A stretch of 29,568 bases of DNA from JALOOE01 sp964423545 (GTDB lineage: Bacteria > Chloroflexota > Anaerolineae > CG2-30-64-16), in NCBI GenBank assembly GCA_964423545.1, contig CAYRFV010000035.1, positions 1 through 29,568 of the forward strand, given 5' to 3'. Under the pieces are notes generated by a model that made no database searches, had not been told where the DNA came from, and saw nothing but the letters and a program-made list of their open reading frames with translations. Each line of letters starts with the position of its first letter. The stretch's first letter is position 1. Positions 16,481-24,222 of the stretch are shown here, one piece after another. A program made the translations under genes and the position numbers.

Positions 16481-17992
16481 CTACGCAAACTCAATCGTTG
16501 GCAGGTAGCGAGGCGGCACGCGAGCCTCTGTCGCCTGCTCGAACGCATGGGCATACCCGATCAGCGCAAGCTCGCTCCAGGCGGGACCCATGAAGGAGAT
16601 GCCGATCGGCAGCCCGAAGAGCTGGCCCGCGGGCACAGTGATATTGGGATAGCCAGCCACGGCTGCGTGCGATGAGCTGCTGCCGGAACCGGCGCCGCGA
16701 CAGATGTAATCGGTGAGCCAGGCGGGGCCACCCGATGGCGCGACGATGGCGTCCAGCCGGTGCTCGGTCAGCGCCCGGTCGATCCCTTCGGTGCGTGCGA
16801 GCAGCCGGCAATCTGCCAGCGCCTGCAGATACTTTTGATCGGTAAGCGGCCCTCGCTCCTGCGCCGCTAACATGATCTCCTGGCCAAAGTACGGCATCAC
16901 GCGATCGGCGTGGCGCTCGTTGAAGGCGATGACCTCCTCCAGCGAATGCACGGCCACGTCCTGACCCAGCGCGGCCAGGTAGGCATTCAGATCGGCCTTG
17001 AATTCGTAGAGCAGCACCTCGTACTCCGGCTGGTCCAGATCCTGCTGCGAGGGGAACTTAACCGGATCGACGATCGCCGCACCGAGGTCGCGGATGACCC
17101 GGATGCTCTCTTCGATGATGCGGTCGACGCGGGGGTCGAACCCGAAGAAGCCGCGCGCCACGCCGATGCGCGCGCCGCGGAGACCGTCGGGGGTCAACGT
17201 ACGCAGCAGCGCCTCCCCGTTGTCCGCGCTCAGTCGGGAGCCGTCTCCGTGCAGCGTGAGGGGATCGCGCGGGTCGGGGCCGGCGAGCGCCGCGAGCAGC
17301 AGCGCCGCATCGGCCACCGTGCGCGCCATCGGCCCGGCGGTGTCCTGGCTGTGGGCGATGGGGATGATCCCCGCCCGGCTGACCAGGCCCAACGTGGGCT
17401 TGATGCCGACGATGCCGTTCACGTTCGATGGGCAGATGATCGAACCGTCAGTCTCGGTGCCCACGGCAGCCGTACAGAGGTCGGCGGCAACTGCTGCGCC
17501 GGAGCCGGAACTGGAGCCGCACGGGTTGCGATCGAGCGCATACGGATTCCTGGTTTGTCCGCCCCGGCTGCTCCAACCGCTGGTGGAGCGCGTCGAGCGG
17601 AAATTGGCCCACTCGCTGAGATTGGTCTTGCCCAGGATCACTGCGCCGGCCGCCCGGAGCCGGGCCGCAACGGTCGCGTCCTGAGCTGCGATGTGGCCGG
17701 CAAGCGCCAGCGACCCCGCGGTGGTCTGCATCCGGTCATGTGTATCGATGTTGTCTTTGATCAGGATCGGGATGCCGTGCAACGGGCCGCGCGGGCCGGA
17801 GGTTTGCCGCTCGACATCGAGCGCGTGCGCGATCGGCAGCGCGTCGGGGTTGAGCTCGATCACGGAGTTCAGCTTGGGCCCGGCCTGGTCGAGCTCGGCG
17901 ATGCGCGCCAGGTAGTGCTCAGTAAGCCAATGCGAGGTCAGATTGCCCGCACCCATGCGGGAATGCGCTTCCAGGATGGTCAGTTCTTCCAT
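16481..17992 (-). CDS. Amidase (amidase-signature family)
   Basis: This 503-aa hydrolase has the Ser-cisSer-Lys triad of the amidase-signature family: Lys79 in GIPILIKDNIDT, the serine cluster CGSSSGSGAAVAA (158-170) with the bridging cis-serine, and the nucleophile Ser184 in GTETDGSIICPSN. VNGIVGIKPTLGLVSRAGIIP is a hallmark of the secondary amidase / Asp-Glu-tRNA amidotransferase-A-like group. No gatB or gatC lies nearby, so a free amidase acting on small amides or peptides is more likely than GatA; this is inference. No signal peptide is seen. The start ATG at 17992 lies downstream of a 17-bp tandem duplication that doubles a weak GGAG ribosome-binding element. It lies 78 nt downstream of the pseudouridine synthase gene and 76 nt upstream of the MFS leader. 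Confidence 0.93.
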   Translation of the reverse strand: MEELTILEAHSRMGAGNLTSHWLTEHYLARIAELDQAGPKLNSVIELNPDALPIAHALDVERQTSGPRGPLHGIPILIKDNIDTHDRMQTTAGSLALAGHIAAQDATVAARLRAAGAVILGKTNLSEWANFRSTRSTSGWSSRGGQTRNPYALDRNPCGSSSGSGAAVAADLCTAAVGTETDGSIICPSNVNGIVGIKPTLGLVSRAGIIPIAHSQDTAGPMARTVADAALLLAALAGPDPRDPLTLHGDGSRLSADNGEALLRTLTPDGLRGARIGVARGFFGFDPRVDRIIEESIRVIRDLGAAIVDPVKFPSQQDLDQPEYEVLLYEFKADLNAYLAALGQDVAVHSLEEVIAFNERHADRVMPYFGQEIMLAAQERGPLTDQKYLQALADCRLLARTEGIDRALTEHRLDAIVAPSGGPAWLTDYICRGAGSGSSSSHAAVAGYPNITVPAGQLFGLPIGISFMGPAWSELALIGYAHAFEQATEARVPPRYLPTIEFA

Positions 17993-17993
17993 A

Positions 17994-18027
17994 TTGTCTT
18001 GCTCCGAAGGTTGTCTTGCTCCGAAGC
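17994..18027. repeat. 17-bp tandem duplication in the amidase leader
   Basis: TTGTCTTGCTCCGAAGG (17994-18010) is followed at once by the same sequence with one change in the last base (18011-18027). On the minus strand each copy carries a GGAG, so the amidase leader has two possible ribosome-binding elements. Confidence 0.88.
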
Positions 18028-18070
18028 CGCTGCCTTCGGCCCGCGCTGCGCCGCGCTGCCACCGTTTGTA

Positions 18071-18673
18071 CTATGCCCGCCGGAGTGCCGGCGCCTGCCG
18101 CAGCGCCGGCGCCTGCCGCAGGGCGGCAAGCTCGTGCTCGGTCGCATCACGCCATTCGCCCGGCGCCAGGCCGCTCAGCGTCAGCGGCCCGATCGCCACG
18201 CGCACGAGACGCAGGGCAGGATGGCCGATCGCCGCCGTCATGTGCCGCACCTGGCGCTTCTTCCCTTCGTGCAGGACGATCCGCAGCCAGGCGGTGGGGA
18301 CGCTGGCCGGCTGACCGAGCGGCCGCAACGGCAGATCGGGCGGACCCGGGAGCAGCTCTACCTCGGCCGGCGCGGTTTTCTCACTCTTGACGAGGACGCC
18401 GCGGCGGAGGATCGCCAGTGCATGCGCGTCAGGGATGCGCTCCACCTGGACCAGATAGGTTTTCGGCACGTGATAGCGCGGGTGGGTCAGTCGATGCGCC
18501 AGCGCGCCGTCGTCGGTGAGCAGCATCAGCCCCTCGCTGTCGCGATCCAGCCGGCCAGCGGGTTGGACCCCCGGCGGAAACGCGTAAGCCGCCAGCGTCG
18601 GCCGGCCTGCGCCATCGGGGTCGGTGAACTCGGGCAGCACGTTGTGGGGCTTGTGGAAAAGCAGGTAGCGCAT
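18071..18673 (-). CDS. rRNA pseudouridine synthase, RsuA/RluE type
   Basis: The 200-aa protein isomerises a uridine in ribosomal RNA to pseudouridine. The N-terminus MRYLLFHKPHNVLPEFTD and the catalytic motif AGRLDRDSEGLMLLTDDG (39-56, catalytic Asp43) are diagnostic. KTYLVQV and EGKKRQVRHMTAAIGHP follow as expected for the RluE/RluB/RsuA group. It lacks the N-terminal S4 domain, as RluE does; which uridine is targeted cannot be told. The start ATG at 18673 has no clear ribosome-binding site, but earlier in-frame starts precede the conserved N-terminus by 30 residues. The extreme C-terminus is a duplicated ALRQAP motif produced by an 18-bp tandem repeat. It is divergent from the glucan phosphorylase gene. 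Confidence 0.92.
   Translation of the reverse strand: MRYLLFHKPHNVLPEFTDPDGAGRPTLAAYAFPPGVQPAGRLDRDSEGLMLLTDDGALAHRLTHPRYHVPKTYLVQVERIPDAHALAILRRGVLVKSEKTAPAEVELLPGPPDLPLRPLGQPASVPTAWLRIVLHEGKKRQVRHMTAAIGHPALRLVRVAIGPLTLSGLAPGEWRDATEHELAALRQAPALRQAPALRRA
18085..18120. repeat. 18-bp tandem duplication at the 3' end of the pseudouridine synthase gene
   Basis: Two adjacent 18-bp copies differ at one base (GTGCCGG... versus GCGCCGG...). They are in frame and encode the repeated C-terminal peptide ALRQAP. Confidence 0.85.
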
Positions 18674-18772
18674 GGGAAGCCGGCGAATCCATGAATGGCG
18701 AGCCAATGAACAGCGATCGGCGAGCGGCCATTCGCCAGCACTGGGACCCGATCGTTGCCCCATGTCGCGCTC

Positions 18773-18803
18773 ATTGTATCATGCCCCGCAACTCGCAGTG
18801 CAA
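18773..18803 (-). promoter_or_regulatory. Possible promoter of the pseudouridine synthase gene
   Basis: On the minus strand TTGCAC (18798-18803) and TACAAT (18773-18778) are separated by 19 nt. The -10 box is good; the -35 match and spacing are weak. It would be divergent from the glgP promoter. Confidence 0.35.
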
Positions 18804-18820
18804 ATCTGTGATGCGCAATC

Positions 18821-18849
18821 TGGACAGCGACTGCATCCTGTCCTACAAT
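18821..18849 (+). promoter_or_regulatory. Sigma-70 promoter of the glucan phosphorylase gene
   Basis: TGGACA (18821-18826) and TACAAT (18844-18849) are separated by exactly 17 nt, with one mismatch to consensus in each box. The predicted start near 18856 gives a 65-nt leader before the GTG start at 18922. Confidence 0.75.
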
Positions 18850-18921
18850 GACCGCTGCCGCCCTTGCTTCAGATCGTTCAGCGCGGCTTATTGACGGACC
18901 GAGACACGAACAGGAGGTTGT

Positions 18922-21471
18922 GTGAAATCCTTGGGTGCGTTATCAGTGGTGGTGCAGTTGCCAGAAGCGATCGAGCGACTGTCGGAACTGGCATATAACC
19001 TGTGGTGGAGTTGGAATCCGGTCGCGCAGGCGCTGTACCGGGACATCGATACCGAACTTTGGGACGCGGTGAACCATAATCCCGTGAAGTTCCTGCGCCG
19101 GGTCAGCCAGGACAAGGTGATGCGAGCGGCGGAAGACCGCGCTTACCTGACGCGCTACACAGGGGTCATGGATGCTTTCGACGCCTACATGCGGCCTGTA
19201 CGCGTGTGGCACCGACCCCAGCCCGCGGGCGTGCGCACGATTGCCTACTTCTCTGCTGAGTTCGGGCTGCACGAGTCGCTGCCTATCTATTCGGGCGGCC
19301 TGGGGATCCTGGCCGGCGATCACTGCAAGCAGGCCAGCGATCTGGGATTGCCTTTTGTGGGCGTGGGCTTCTTGTATCCGCAGGGTTACTTCCGGCAGCA
19401 GATCGACGCGAACGGCCGGCAAGAGGCGATCTACGAGAAGCTCGATTTCAACGAGGTGCCGGCGAAACCGGCGCTCAACGGCAATGGCCGCGAGCTGACG
19501 ATCAGTGTGGAGCTGCCGGGTCGCGTGATTCACGCCAAGGTGTGGCGTTTCCAGGTGGGGCGGATTCCGGTGTTCCTCATGGATACCGATGTCGCGGAGA
19601 ACGCGCCGGGCGACCGCGAGCTGTCCGCCCGGCTGTACGGCGGCGACGTGCAGATGCGCATCTCGCAGGAGGTGGTGTTGGGGATCGGCGGGGTGCGGGC
19701 GCTGCGCGCGTTGGGCTATCAGCCGGATGTCTGGCACATGAACGAGGGGCATGCGGCGTTCCTCCAACTCGAACGCCTGCGGGAGTACGTGCAGGATCGG
19801 GGGATGCCGTTCGAGGAGGCGGTGTGGGCGATTCGGGGCAACTCGCTTTTCACCACACACACGCCGGTGCCCGCGGGCAACGATGCGTTCAACTTCGATC
19901 TGATGGAGCGCTTTTTCGGCGGTTTTTGGCCGAAACTGGGGCTCGACCGCGAGCGGTTCCTCGACCTGGGCCGCTATCAAAACCCGTGGGGTCCGCAGTT
20001 CAGCATGACGGTGCTGGCGCTGCACACGGCAGCCTATGCCAACGGCGTCAGCAAGCTGCACGGCCAGGTGGCCCGGCGCATGTGGCGCAGCCTGTGGCCC
20101 GAAGTGCCGGCCAGCGAGATTCCCATCGGAGATATCACCAACGGGGTGCACACCGACTCCTGGCTGCACCCGGAGCTGGCGGCGCTCTTCGATCGCTATC
20201 TCGACTTAGGCTGGCGCACCGCGATCGACGAGCCGAGCACCTGGGAGGCCGTGGCGCGCATTCCCGATGCCGAACTGTGGTCCCAGCACGTGCATGCACG
20301 ATCTCAGATGATCGAGGTCGTCCGCAAACGTACGGCGCATCAGCTTACTCGCATCGGCGCCGGACCGGCTGAGATCAGCCTGGCGGCGCGCGGTCTCGAT
20401 CCGACCGTGTTCACGATCGGCTTTGCGCGGCGCTTTGCCACCTACAAGCGCGCAACACTGATCTTTCGCGACCCGGAGCGGCTGAAGCGAATCCTCAACG
20501 ACCCCAAACGCCCGGTGCAGATCGTCTTCGCCGGCAAGGCGCATCCCGCCGATGAGCCCGGCAAGGCATTCATCCAGCAGATCTATCAGTTCAGCCGCCA
20601 GCCGGGCTTCGTCGGGCGGATCCTGTTTGTTGAGGAGTACGACGCGAACATCGCGCGCTCGCTGGTGTCGGGCGTCGATCTGTGGCTGAACAACCCGCGG
20701 CGACCGAATGAGGCCAGCGGGACCAGCGGCCAGAAGGCCGGGCTGAACGGGATCCCCAGTTTCAGCGTCCTCGATGGGTGGTGGGTCGAGGGTTATGACG
20801 GGACGAACGGGTGGACGATCGGTCAGGAGCGCGAATACCCGGACGAGACGGCCCAGGACGCCGCCGATGCGCTTTCGCTGTACGATACGCTGGAAAACGT
20901 GATCGTGCCGCTCTTCTACGACCGCGGGCCGGACGGCATTTCTCACGGATGGCTGAAGGTCGTGCGCGCCGCAATCAAGACCGTCGCACCGACCTACAGC
21001 CTGGCCCGCATGTTGAAGGAGTACCATGCGAAGTACTATCTACCGGCGAGCCAGTTTGGACGCCAGGTGGATGGCGGCGAGACGGCGCGCGATCTGGCTG
21101 AGTGGGAGCGCCAGGTGCGAGCGGGGTGGTCGCAGGTGTCGCTGGAAGCAGACGGCGCAACGATCCTCGGTCAGCCTGTGTCGGTGCTGCCGGGCGACCG
21201 GGTGGCGACGGTGCGCGCGAGGCTGCACCCCGGCGAGCTGACGCCGGCCATGCTGGCGATGGAGCTGGTTTACGGCCTGGAGCGCGATGGCGAGCTGGTG
21301 CAGCCCAAGATCGCGGGGATGCGCATGACGGAGATGGAGGCCGGGACCGCCCGCTACGAGGCTGAGCTCGGCGCGGTCGGCAGCGGCGTCGTGACGTACG
21401 GCGTACGCGTGCGCCCGCAGCACCCCGCGCTGCCGGTTCCGTTCGCCATCCCGCTCGTGAAGTGGGCGTGA
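18922..21471 (+). CDS. glgP: Alpha-glucan (glycogen/maltodextrin) phosphorylase, short GT35 type
   Basis: The enzyme releases glucose 1-phosphate from the ends of alpha-1,4-glucans, using PLP as cofactor. The 849-aa product begins with the DUF3417-type N-terminal segment LSELAYNLWWSWNPVAQALY found in the short Thermus/Thermotoga-type phosphorylases. Further along are AYFSAEFGLHESLPIYSGGLG, FTTHTPVPAGND and TNGVHTDSWLHPEL. The PLP-binding Lys605 lies in SGTSGQKAGLNG, followed by SFSVLDGWWVEGYDGTNGW. The start is a GTG with AGGAGG close upstream (4-nt gap) behind a good promoter. It is followed after 100 nt by the LuxR-Kelch regulator on the same strand, which may share its transcript. A complete set of glycogen genes is not present here. 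Confidence 0.96.
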   Translation: MKSLGALSVVVQLPEAIERLSELAYNLWWSWNPVAQALYRDIDTELWDAVNHNPVKFLRRVSQDKVMRAAEDRAYLTRYTGVMDAFDAYMRPVRVWHRPQPAGVRTIAYFSAEFGLHESLPIYSGGLGILAGDHCKQASDLGLPFVGVGFLYPQGYFRQQIDANGRQEAIYEKLDFNEVPAKPALNGNGRELTISVELPGRVIHAKVWRFQVGRIPVFLMDTDVAENAPGDRELSARLYGGDVQMRISQEVVLGIGGVRALRALGYQPDVWHMNEGHAAFLQLERLREYVQDRGMPFEEAVWAIRGNSLFTTHTPVPAGNDAFNFDLMERFFGGFWPKLGLDRERFLDLGRYQNPWGPQFSMTVLALHTAAYANGVSKLHGQVARRMWRSLWPEVPASEIPIGDITNGVHTDSWLHPELAALFDRYLDLGWRTAIDEPSTWEAVARIPDAELWSQHVHARSQMIEVVRKRTAHQLTRIGAGPAEISLAARGLDPTVFTIGFARRFATYKRATLIFRDPERLKRILNDPKRPVQIVFAGKAHPADEPGKAFIQQIYQFSRQPGFVGRILFVEEYDANIARSLVSGVDLWLNNPRRPNEASGTSGQKAGLNGIPSFSVLDGWWVEGYDGTNGWTIGQEREYPDETAQDAADALSLYDTLENVIVPLFYDRGPDGISHGWLKVVRAAIKTVAPTYSLARMLKEYHAKYYLPASQFGRQVDGGETARDLAEWERQVRAGWSQVSLEADGATILGQPVSVLPGDRVATVRARLHPGELTPAMLAMELVYGLERDGELVQPKIAGMRMTEMEAGTARYEAELGAVGSGVVTYGVRVRPQHPALPVPFAIPLVKWA

Positions 21472-21571
21472 TGGCCGGTGAACGCATGAGGGGATCGACC
21501 GGTGAGCGGGCGCCAACCGGCACTCGGTGGATCGTCGCCGTGTGGAGCTGCTGAGATGCGGTGCTGCCGTC

Positions 21572-22993
21572 ATGATCGATGATGCGGCGCCATTGAGCGA
21601 GCGCGAGATCGAGGTGTTGAGCCTGGTTGCGTTGGGTCGCACCAACCAGCAGATTGCGCGCGAGCTCAACATCAGCCCGAACACGGTCAAAGTTCACCTG
21701 CGCAACATCTTCGAGAAGTTGGGTGTCCAATCGCGCACTGAGGCGACGATGGAGGCGGTGCGCCGCGGCTGGGTCCCGGTGGCGGACCTGGAGTTAGCGT
21801 CGGTGGCCCCCAGCGCGGCGGCGCCCGAGGCGCCCGCGCTCGAGGCGCCTGCGCCCGAAGCGCCTGCGGCCGTGCAGGCGCCTGCAGAACCCCAGACCGG
21901 GCAGGCAACCGAGCCGGCGCCCTATCGCGAGCCGATCGCGCAATGGCAGCGCATCTACATGGTGGCCGTCGCCGTACTGCTCCTGCTGGCCGTGTTGGCG
22001 CCGATCTGGTGGCAAAGCCGGAGCCAGGCTGCCACTGTGACGCCGTTCAGCGATAGCGGACGAGCCCAGACCGCGCCAGCTGCGCGGCCAAAAGTGACCC
22101 GTTGGTTGAGCCGAGCGCCTTTGCCCGAACCGCGCAATCGCCTGGCGCTGGCAAGCGATGGCGCCAGGTTATACGCGATCGGCGGCGAAACGGCCAGCGG
22201 CGTCACCGACCAGGTTGCCATCTATGATCCGAGAAGCAACGGGTGGACCGCAGGCGCCAGCAAGCCGACGGCGGTGGCGAACGCCGCCGCCGTGTGGCTC
22301 AACGGGCGCATCTATGTTCCCGGCGGCACGACCGCGAGCGGCGCAGCCACCGACGTGGTTGAGGTCTACGATCCGAAGGCCGATGTTTGGGAGACGGCCG
22401 CGCCGCTGCCCATGCCCCTGGCCGGCTATGGGGCAGCCGCTCATGCGGGCAAGCTCTACCTGTTCGGCGGTCACGACGGCACGCGCTATCTGGCCCTGAC
22501 GCAGATCTATGATCCGGCGACCGGGAGTTGGACCGCCGGCACGCCCATGGCGGAGCCGCGGGCATTCCTGGCTGCGAGTCCGCTGCAGGACCGGATCTAT
22601 GTCGCGGGTGGATACGACGGTCAGCACGAGTTGGCCACGGTCGAGGCGTATGATCCTGCCGGAGAGGGCGCCGAAGCCGGACCCTGGTCGGGCCGCGCAC
22701 CGCTGAGCCAGCCGCGCGGCGGCCTGGCTCTTGTCTCGCTCGGGCCCAGGCTCTATGCGGTGGGCGGCGGCTGGACCGGGCCGCTGGCTTTCAATGAACA
22801 GTATGACGCCACGACCGGCGCCTGGTCCCACATCGAGACGCCGGCTCTCGGGCAATGGCGCAACCTGGGGTTGGCTGCGCTCGGAAACAAGCTGTATGCC
22901 GTGGGCGGCTGGAACGGAGGGTACGCAGGCGCTAACGAGGAGTACCAGGCGCTGCTGCAGCAGCTCCTCCCGCTGTTCTCCAGGGGAGAGTAG
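21572..22993 (+). CDS. Membrane-tethered regulator: LuxR-type HTH, one transmembrane helix, six Kelch repeats
   Basis: The 473-aa protein has three parts. Residues 8-65 are a GerE/LuxR HTH: LSEREIEVLSLVALGRTNQQ through ELNISPNTVKVHLRNIFEKLG. Residues 78-122 are a Pro/Ala/Glu linker with repeated APEAP units. Residues 129-147 (YMVAVAVLLLLAVLAPIWW) form a single membrane helix. Residues 175-460 hold six Kelch repeats, each with a Gly-Gly doublet (YAIGG, YVPGG, YLFGG, YVAGG, YAVGG, YAVGG) followed by a Tyr-Asp-Pro or equivalent and a Trp, consistent with a beta-propeller. By topology rules the HTH is cytoplasmic and the propeller extracytoplasmic, so it may be a one-component sensor that binds DNA from the membrane; this is inference. 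It follows glgP by 100 nt. An alternative GTG start lies at 21527; neither start has a strong ribosome-binding site. Confidence 0.88.
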   Translation: MIDDAAPLSEREIEVLSLVALGRTNQQIARELNISPNTVKVHLRNIFEKLGVQSRTEATMEAVRRGWVPVADLELASVAPSAAAPEAPALEAPAPEAPAAVQAPAEPQTGQATEPAPYREPIAQWQRIYMVAVAVLLLLAVLAPIWWQSRSQAATVTPFSDSGRAQTAPAARPKVTRWLSRAPLPEPRNRLALASDGARLYAIGGETASGVTDQVAIYDPRSNGWTAGASKPTAVANAAAVWLNGRIYVPGGTTASGAATDVVEVYDPKADVWETAAPLPMPLAGYGAAAHAGKLYLFGGHDGTRYLALTQIYDPATGSWTAGTPMAEPRAFLAASPLQDRIYVAGGYDGQHELATVEAYDPAGEGAEAGPWSGRAPLSQPRGGLALVSLGPRLYAVGGGWTGPLAFNEQYDATTGAWSHIETPALGQWRNLGLAALGNKLYAVGGWNGGYAGANEEYQALLQQLLPLFSRGE

Positions 22994-23042
22994 GGACAGC
23001 GAGTGACGCTGGCGGCGCACTCGCGGGGTCCCACGGCGCCGG

Positions 23043-24011
23043 CTACAGCGCCGGTCGCGCCAGCTTCTGGATCTTGGGCAGTGTCTCGCGCCAGCTGATG
23101 AGTGAGAGACCGAGCTTCTCGCGCAGGCGCTCCGGCGGCATGCCGTTGCGGTAGTCGCGCACGGCGCAGGTCCAGCGCAGCTGCTCGAACGAGACGCCTG
23201 CCGCAATCCCTGCCAACGCAGCCAGATCCGCCAGCACATATTCGAGATTGCGCGCCGTACATTCGAAGAGGTGGGTTTTCGGCTTGTACTCGCGCAGGTA
23301 TTGGCGATAGGCGGGCGTGAAGTTCGGCCCAAGCGCCAGCTTGCGTTCCTTCAACGTCCGGCGCGGATCGTCGTAGCGCACATAGAGGACCGGCGCCTGC
23401 GCGTTCGACAGGTCGATGTGCGTCAGTTCGATCTCCATGCACTCACTTTTCTTGATCCCCGTTTGCAGAATCAGCGAAATCAGAAGATAGGGTCGCGAGT
23501 CGGGTTTGGCTGCCCACAGCAGATCGCGCGCAGTTCGCAGCAAGGCATTGATCTGATCGTCGTATAGGATCTCCGGCAAGGGCGTGGTCGGGTGCTCGTG
23601 CACAATGGGCGCGGCCGGATCGCCGGGGATGGCCTTCATCTCGGCCAGCCAGCCGAAGAACACTTTCAGGGTGGTGAGCCGCCGCGCATAGGACTTGGGG
23701 CTGCACGGGACGCCGCGGTCAGCGCGCATCCAGGTGAGGAACTGCTCCAGATCGGTCTGGCCGATCGTGCCGATGGCGCGATTGGCAACCATATACTTGC
23801 TGAAGAGGCGCAGGTCGGCCTGGAACGACTTGATCGTGTTCTCGGAGAAGCCCTGGCGGATCATGTGGCCCTGGAAGCCGGAGATCGCGGCCGCCAGCGA
23901 CGAACCCGGCCCTAAGTCGGCTGGCAGCGAGGCGACGGGACGGGTCTTCTCTCCCGACGTGCCGCGGCCCGGCTGGCCCTCCGGGAAAAGATCGAGCTGT
24001 TCATCGAGCAT
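23043..24011 (-). CDS. Tyrosine-recombinase-like protein with degenerate active site
   Basis: The 322-aa protein has the two-domain layout of XerC/XerD-type recombinases. The N-terminal core-binding domain includes FQGHMIRQGFSENTIKSFQA (46-65) and QFLTWMRADRG. The C-terminal domain includes LLISLILQTGIKKSECMEIE, with KERKLALGP (221-229) where the beta-hairpin lysine lies. The active site looks broken: the usual Arg of TGxRxSE is Lys187, the HxLRH box reads EQLRW (276-280), keeping only Arg279, the LGHSS box reads LGLSL, and no tyrosine follows Tyr287. It probably binds DNA but should not cut and rejoin it by the normal chemistry. The start ATG at 24011 has AGGAGG five nt upstream. It is convergent with the LuxR-Kelch gene and divergent from the ArsR gene. 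Confidence 0.85.
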   Translation of the reverse strand: MLDEQLDLFPEGQPGRGTSGEKTRPVASLPADLGPGSSLAAAISGFQGHMIRQGFSENTIKSFQADLRLFSKYMVANRAIGTIGQTDLEQFLTWMRADRGVPCSPKSYARRLTTLKVFFGWLAEMKAIPGDPAAPIVHEHPTTPLPEILYDDQINALLRTARDLLWAAKPDSRPYLLISLILQTGIKKSECMEIELTHIDLSNAQAPVLYVRYDDPRRTLKERKLALGPNFTPAYRQYLREYKPKTHLFECTARNLEYVLADLAALAGIAAGVSFEQLRWTCAVRDYRNGMPPERLREKLGLSLISWRETLPKIQKLARPAL

Positions 24012-24069
24012 CCTGGCCTCCTGCCGTCAACCGGTCTATCCTGACCTTCGTATAGACAACTCCACATAA

Positions 24070-24098
24070 CAGATACCAGAAAGTCGCGCCTTTGTCAA
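24070..24098 (-). promoter_or_regulatory. Likely promoter of the recombinase-like gene
   Basis: On the minus strand there is a perfect TTGACA (24093-24098), a 17-nt spacer and TATCTG (24070-24075). The -10 box is imperfect. The predicted start near 24063 gives a leader of about 50 nt before the ATG at 24011. Confidence 0.55.
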
Positions 24099-24102
24099 GG
24101 TC

Positions 24103-24139
24103 ACGCGTAACAGGTCACGCGTCAGCAGTTGTTACGCGT
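24103..24139. repeat. Three ACGCGT-centred iterons between divergent promoters
   Basis: The palindrome ACGCGT occurs at 24103-24108, 24117-24122 and 24134-24139, embedded in longer shared sequence: GTCACGCGTAACAG, GTCACGCGTCAGCAG and GTTACGCGTCAG. The first and third form an inverted repeat with 9-bp arms (ACGCGTAAC / GTTACGCGT). All three lie between the -35 boxes of the two divergent promoters, a placement suited to a shared regulator. Confidence 0.7.
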
Positions 24140-24155
24140 CAGTAATTGGTCGGAG

Positions 24156-24184
24156 TTGACAGCGACGGTGCGCAGTGGTACAAT
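24156..24184 (+). promoter_or_regulatory. Sigma-70 promoter of the ArsR-family gene
   Basis: A perfect TTGACA (24156-24161) and TACAAT (24179-24184) are separated by 17 nt. The predicted start near 24191 lies inside the inverted repeat at 24181-24210. Confidence 0.85.
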
Positions 24185-24210
24185 CAATTCGTTGGTTATC
24201 TAATTGATTG
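24181..24210. promoter_or_regulatory. Inverted-repeat operator at the ArsR promoter
   Basis: CAATCAATT (24181-24189) and AATTGATTG (24202-24210) are perfect 9-bp inverted arms separated by 12 nt. The site overlaps the -10 box and the transcription start, so a dimer bound here would block RNA polymerase. Autorepression by the adjacent ArsR-family protein is the simplest reading; it is inferred from position. Confidence 0.75.
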
Positions 24211-24222
24211 CAGGGGGACGCG

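Noticed and set aside
18021..18039. Hairpin CCGAAG/CTTCGG after the pseudouridine synthase gene
   Set aside because: Short arms, no T-tract, and one arm is part of the tandem duplication.
16910..18694. Plus-strand open frame of 594 codons across the amidase and pseudouridine synthase genes
   Set aside because: It runs antisense through two clear genes and their intergenic gap, and is rich in Arg, Ala and His, as expected for a shadow frame.
24103..24139. ACGCGT repeats as a CRISPR array or replication origin iterons
   Set aside because: Only three short copies with unequal spacing, no Cas or Rep gene nearby; a regulatory role fits the position better.
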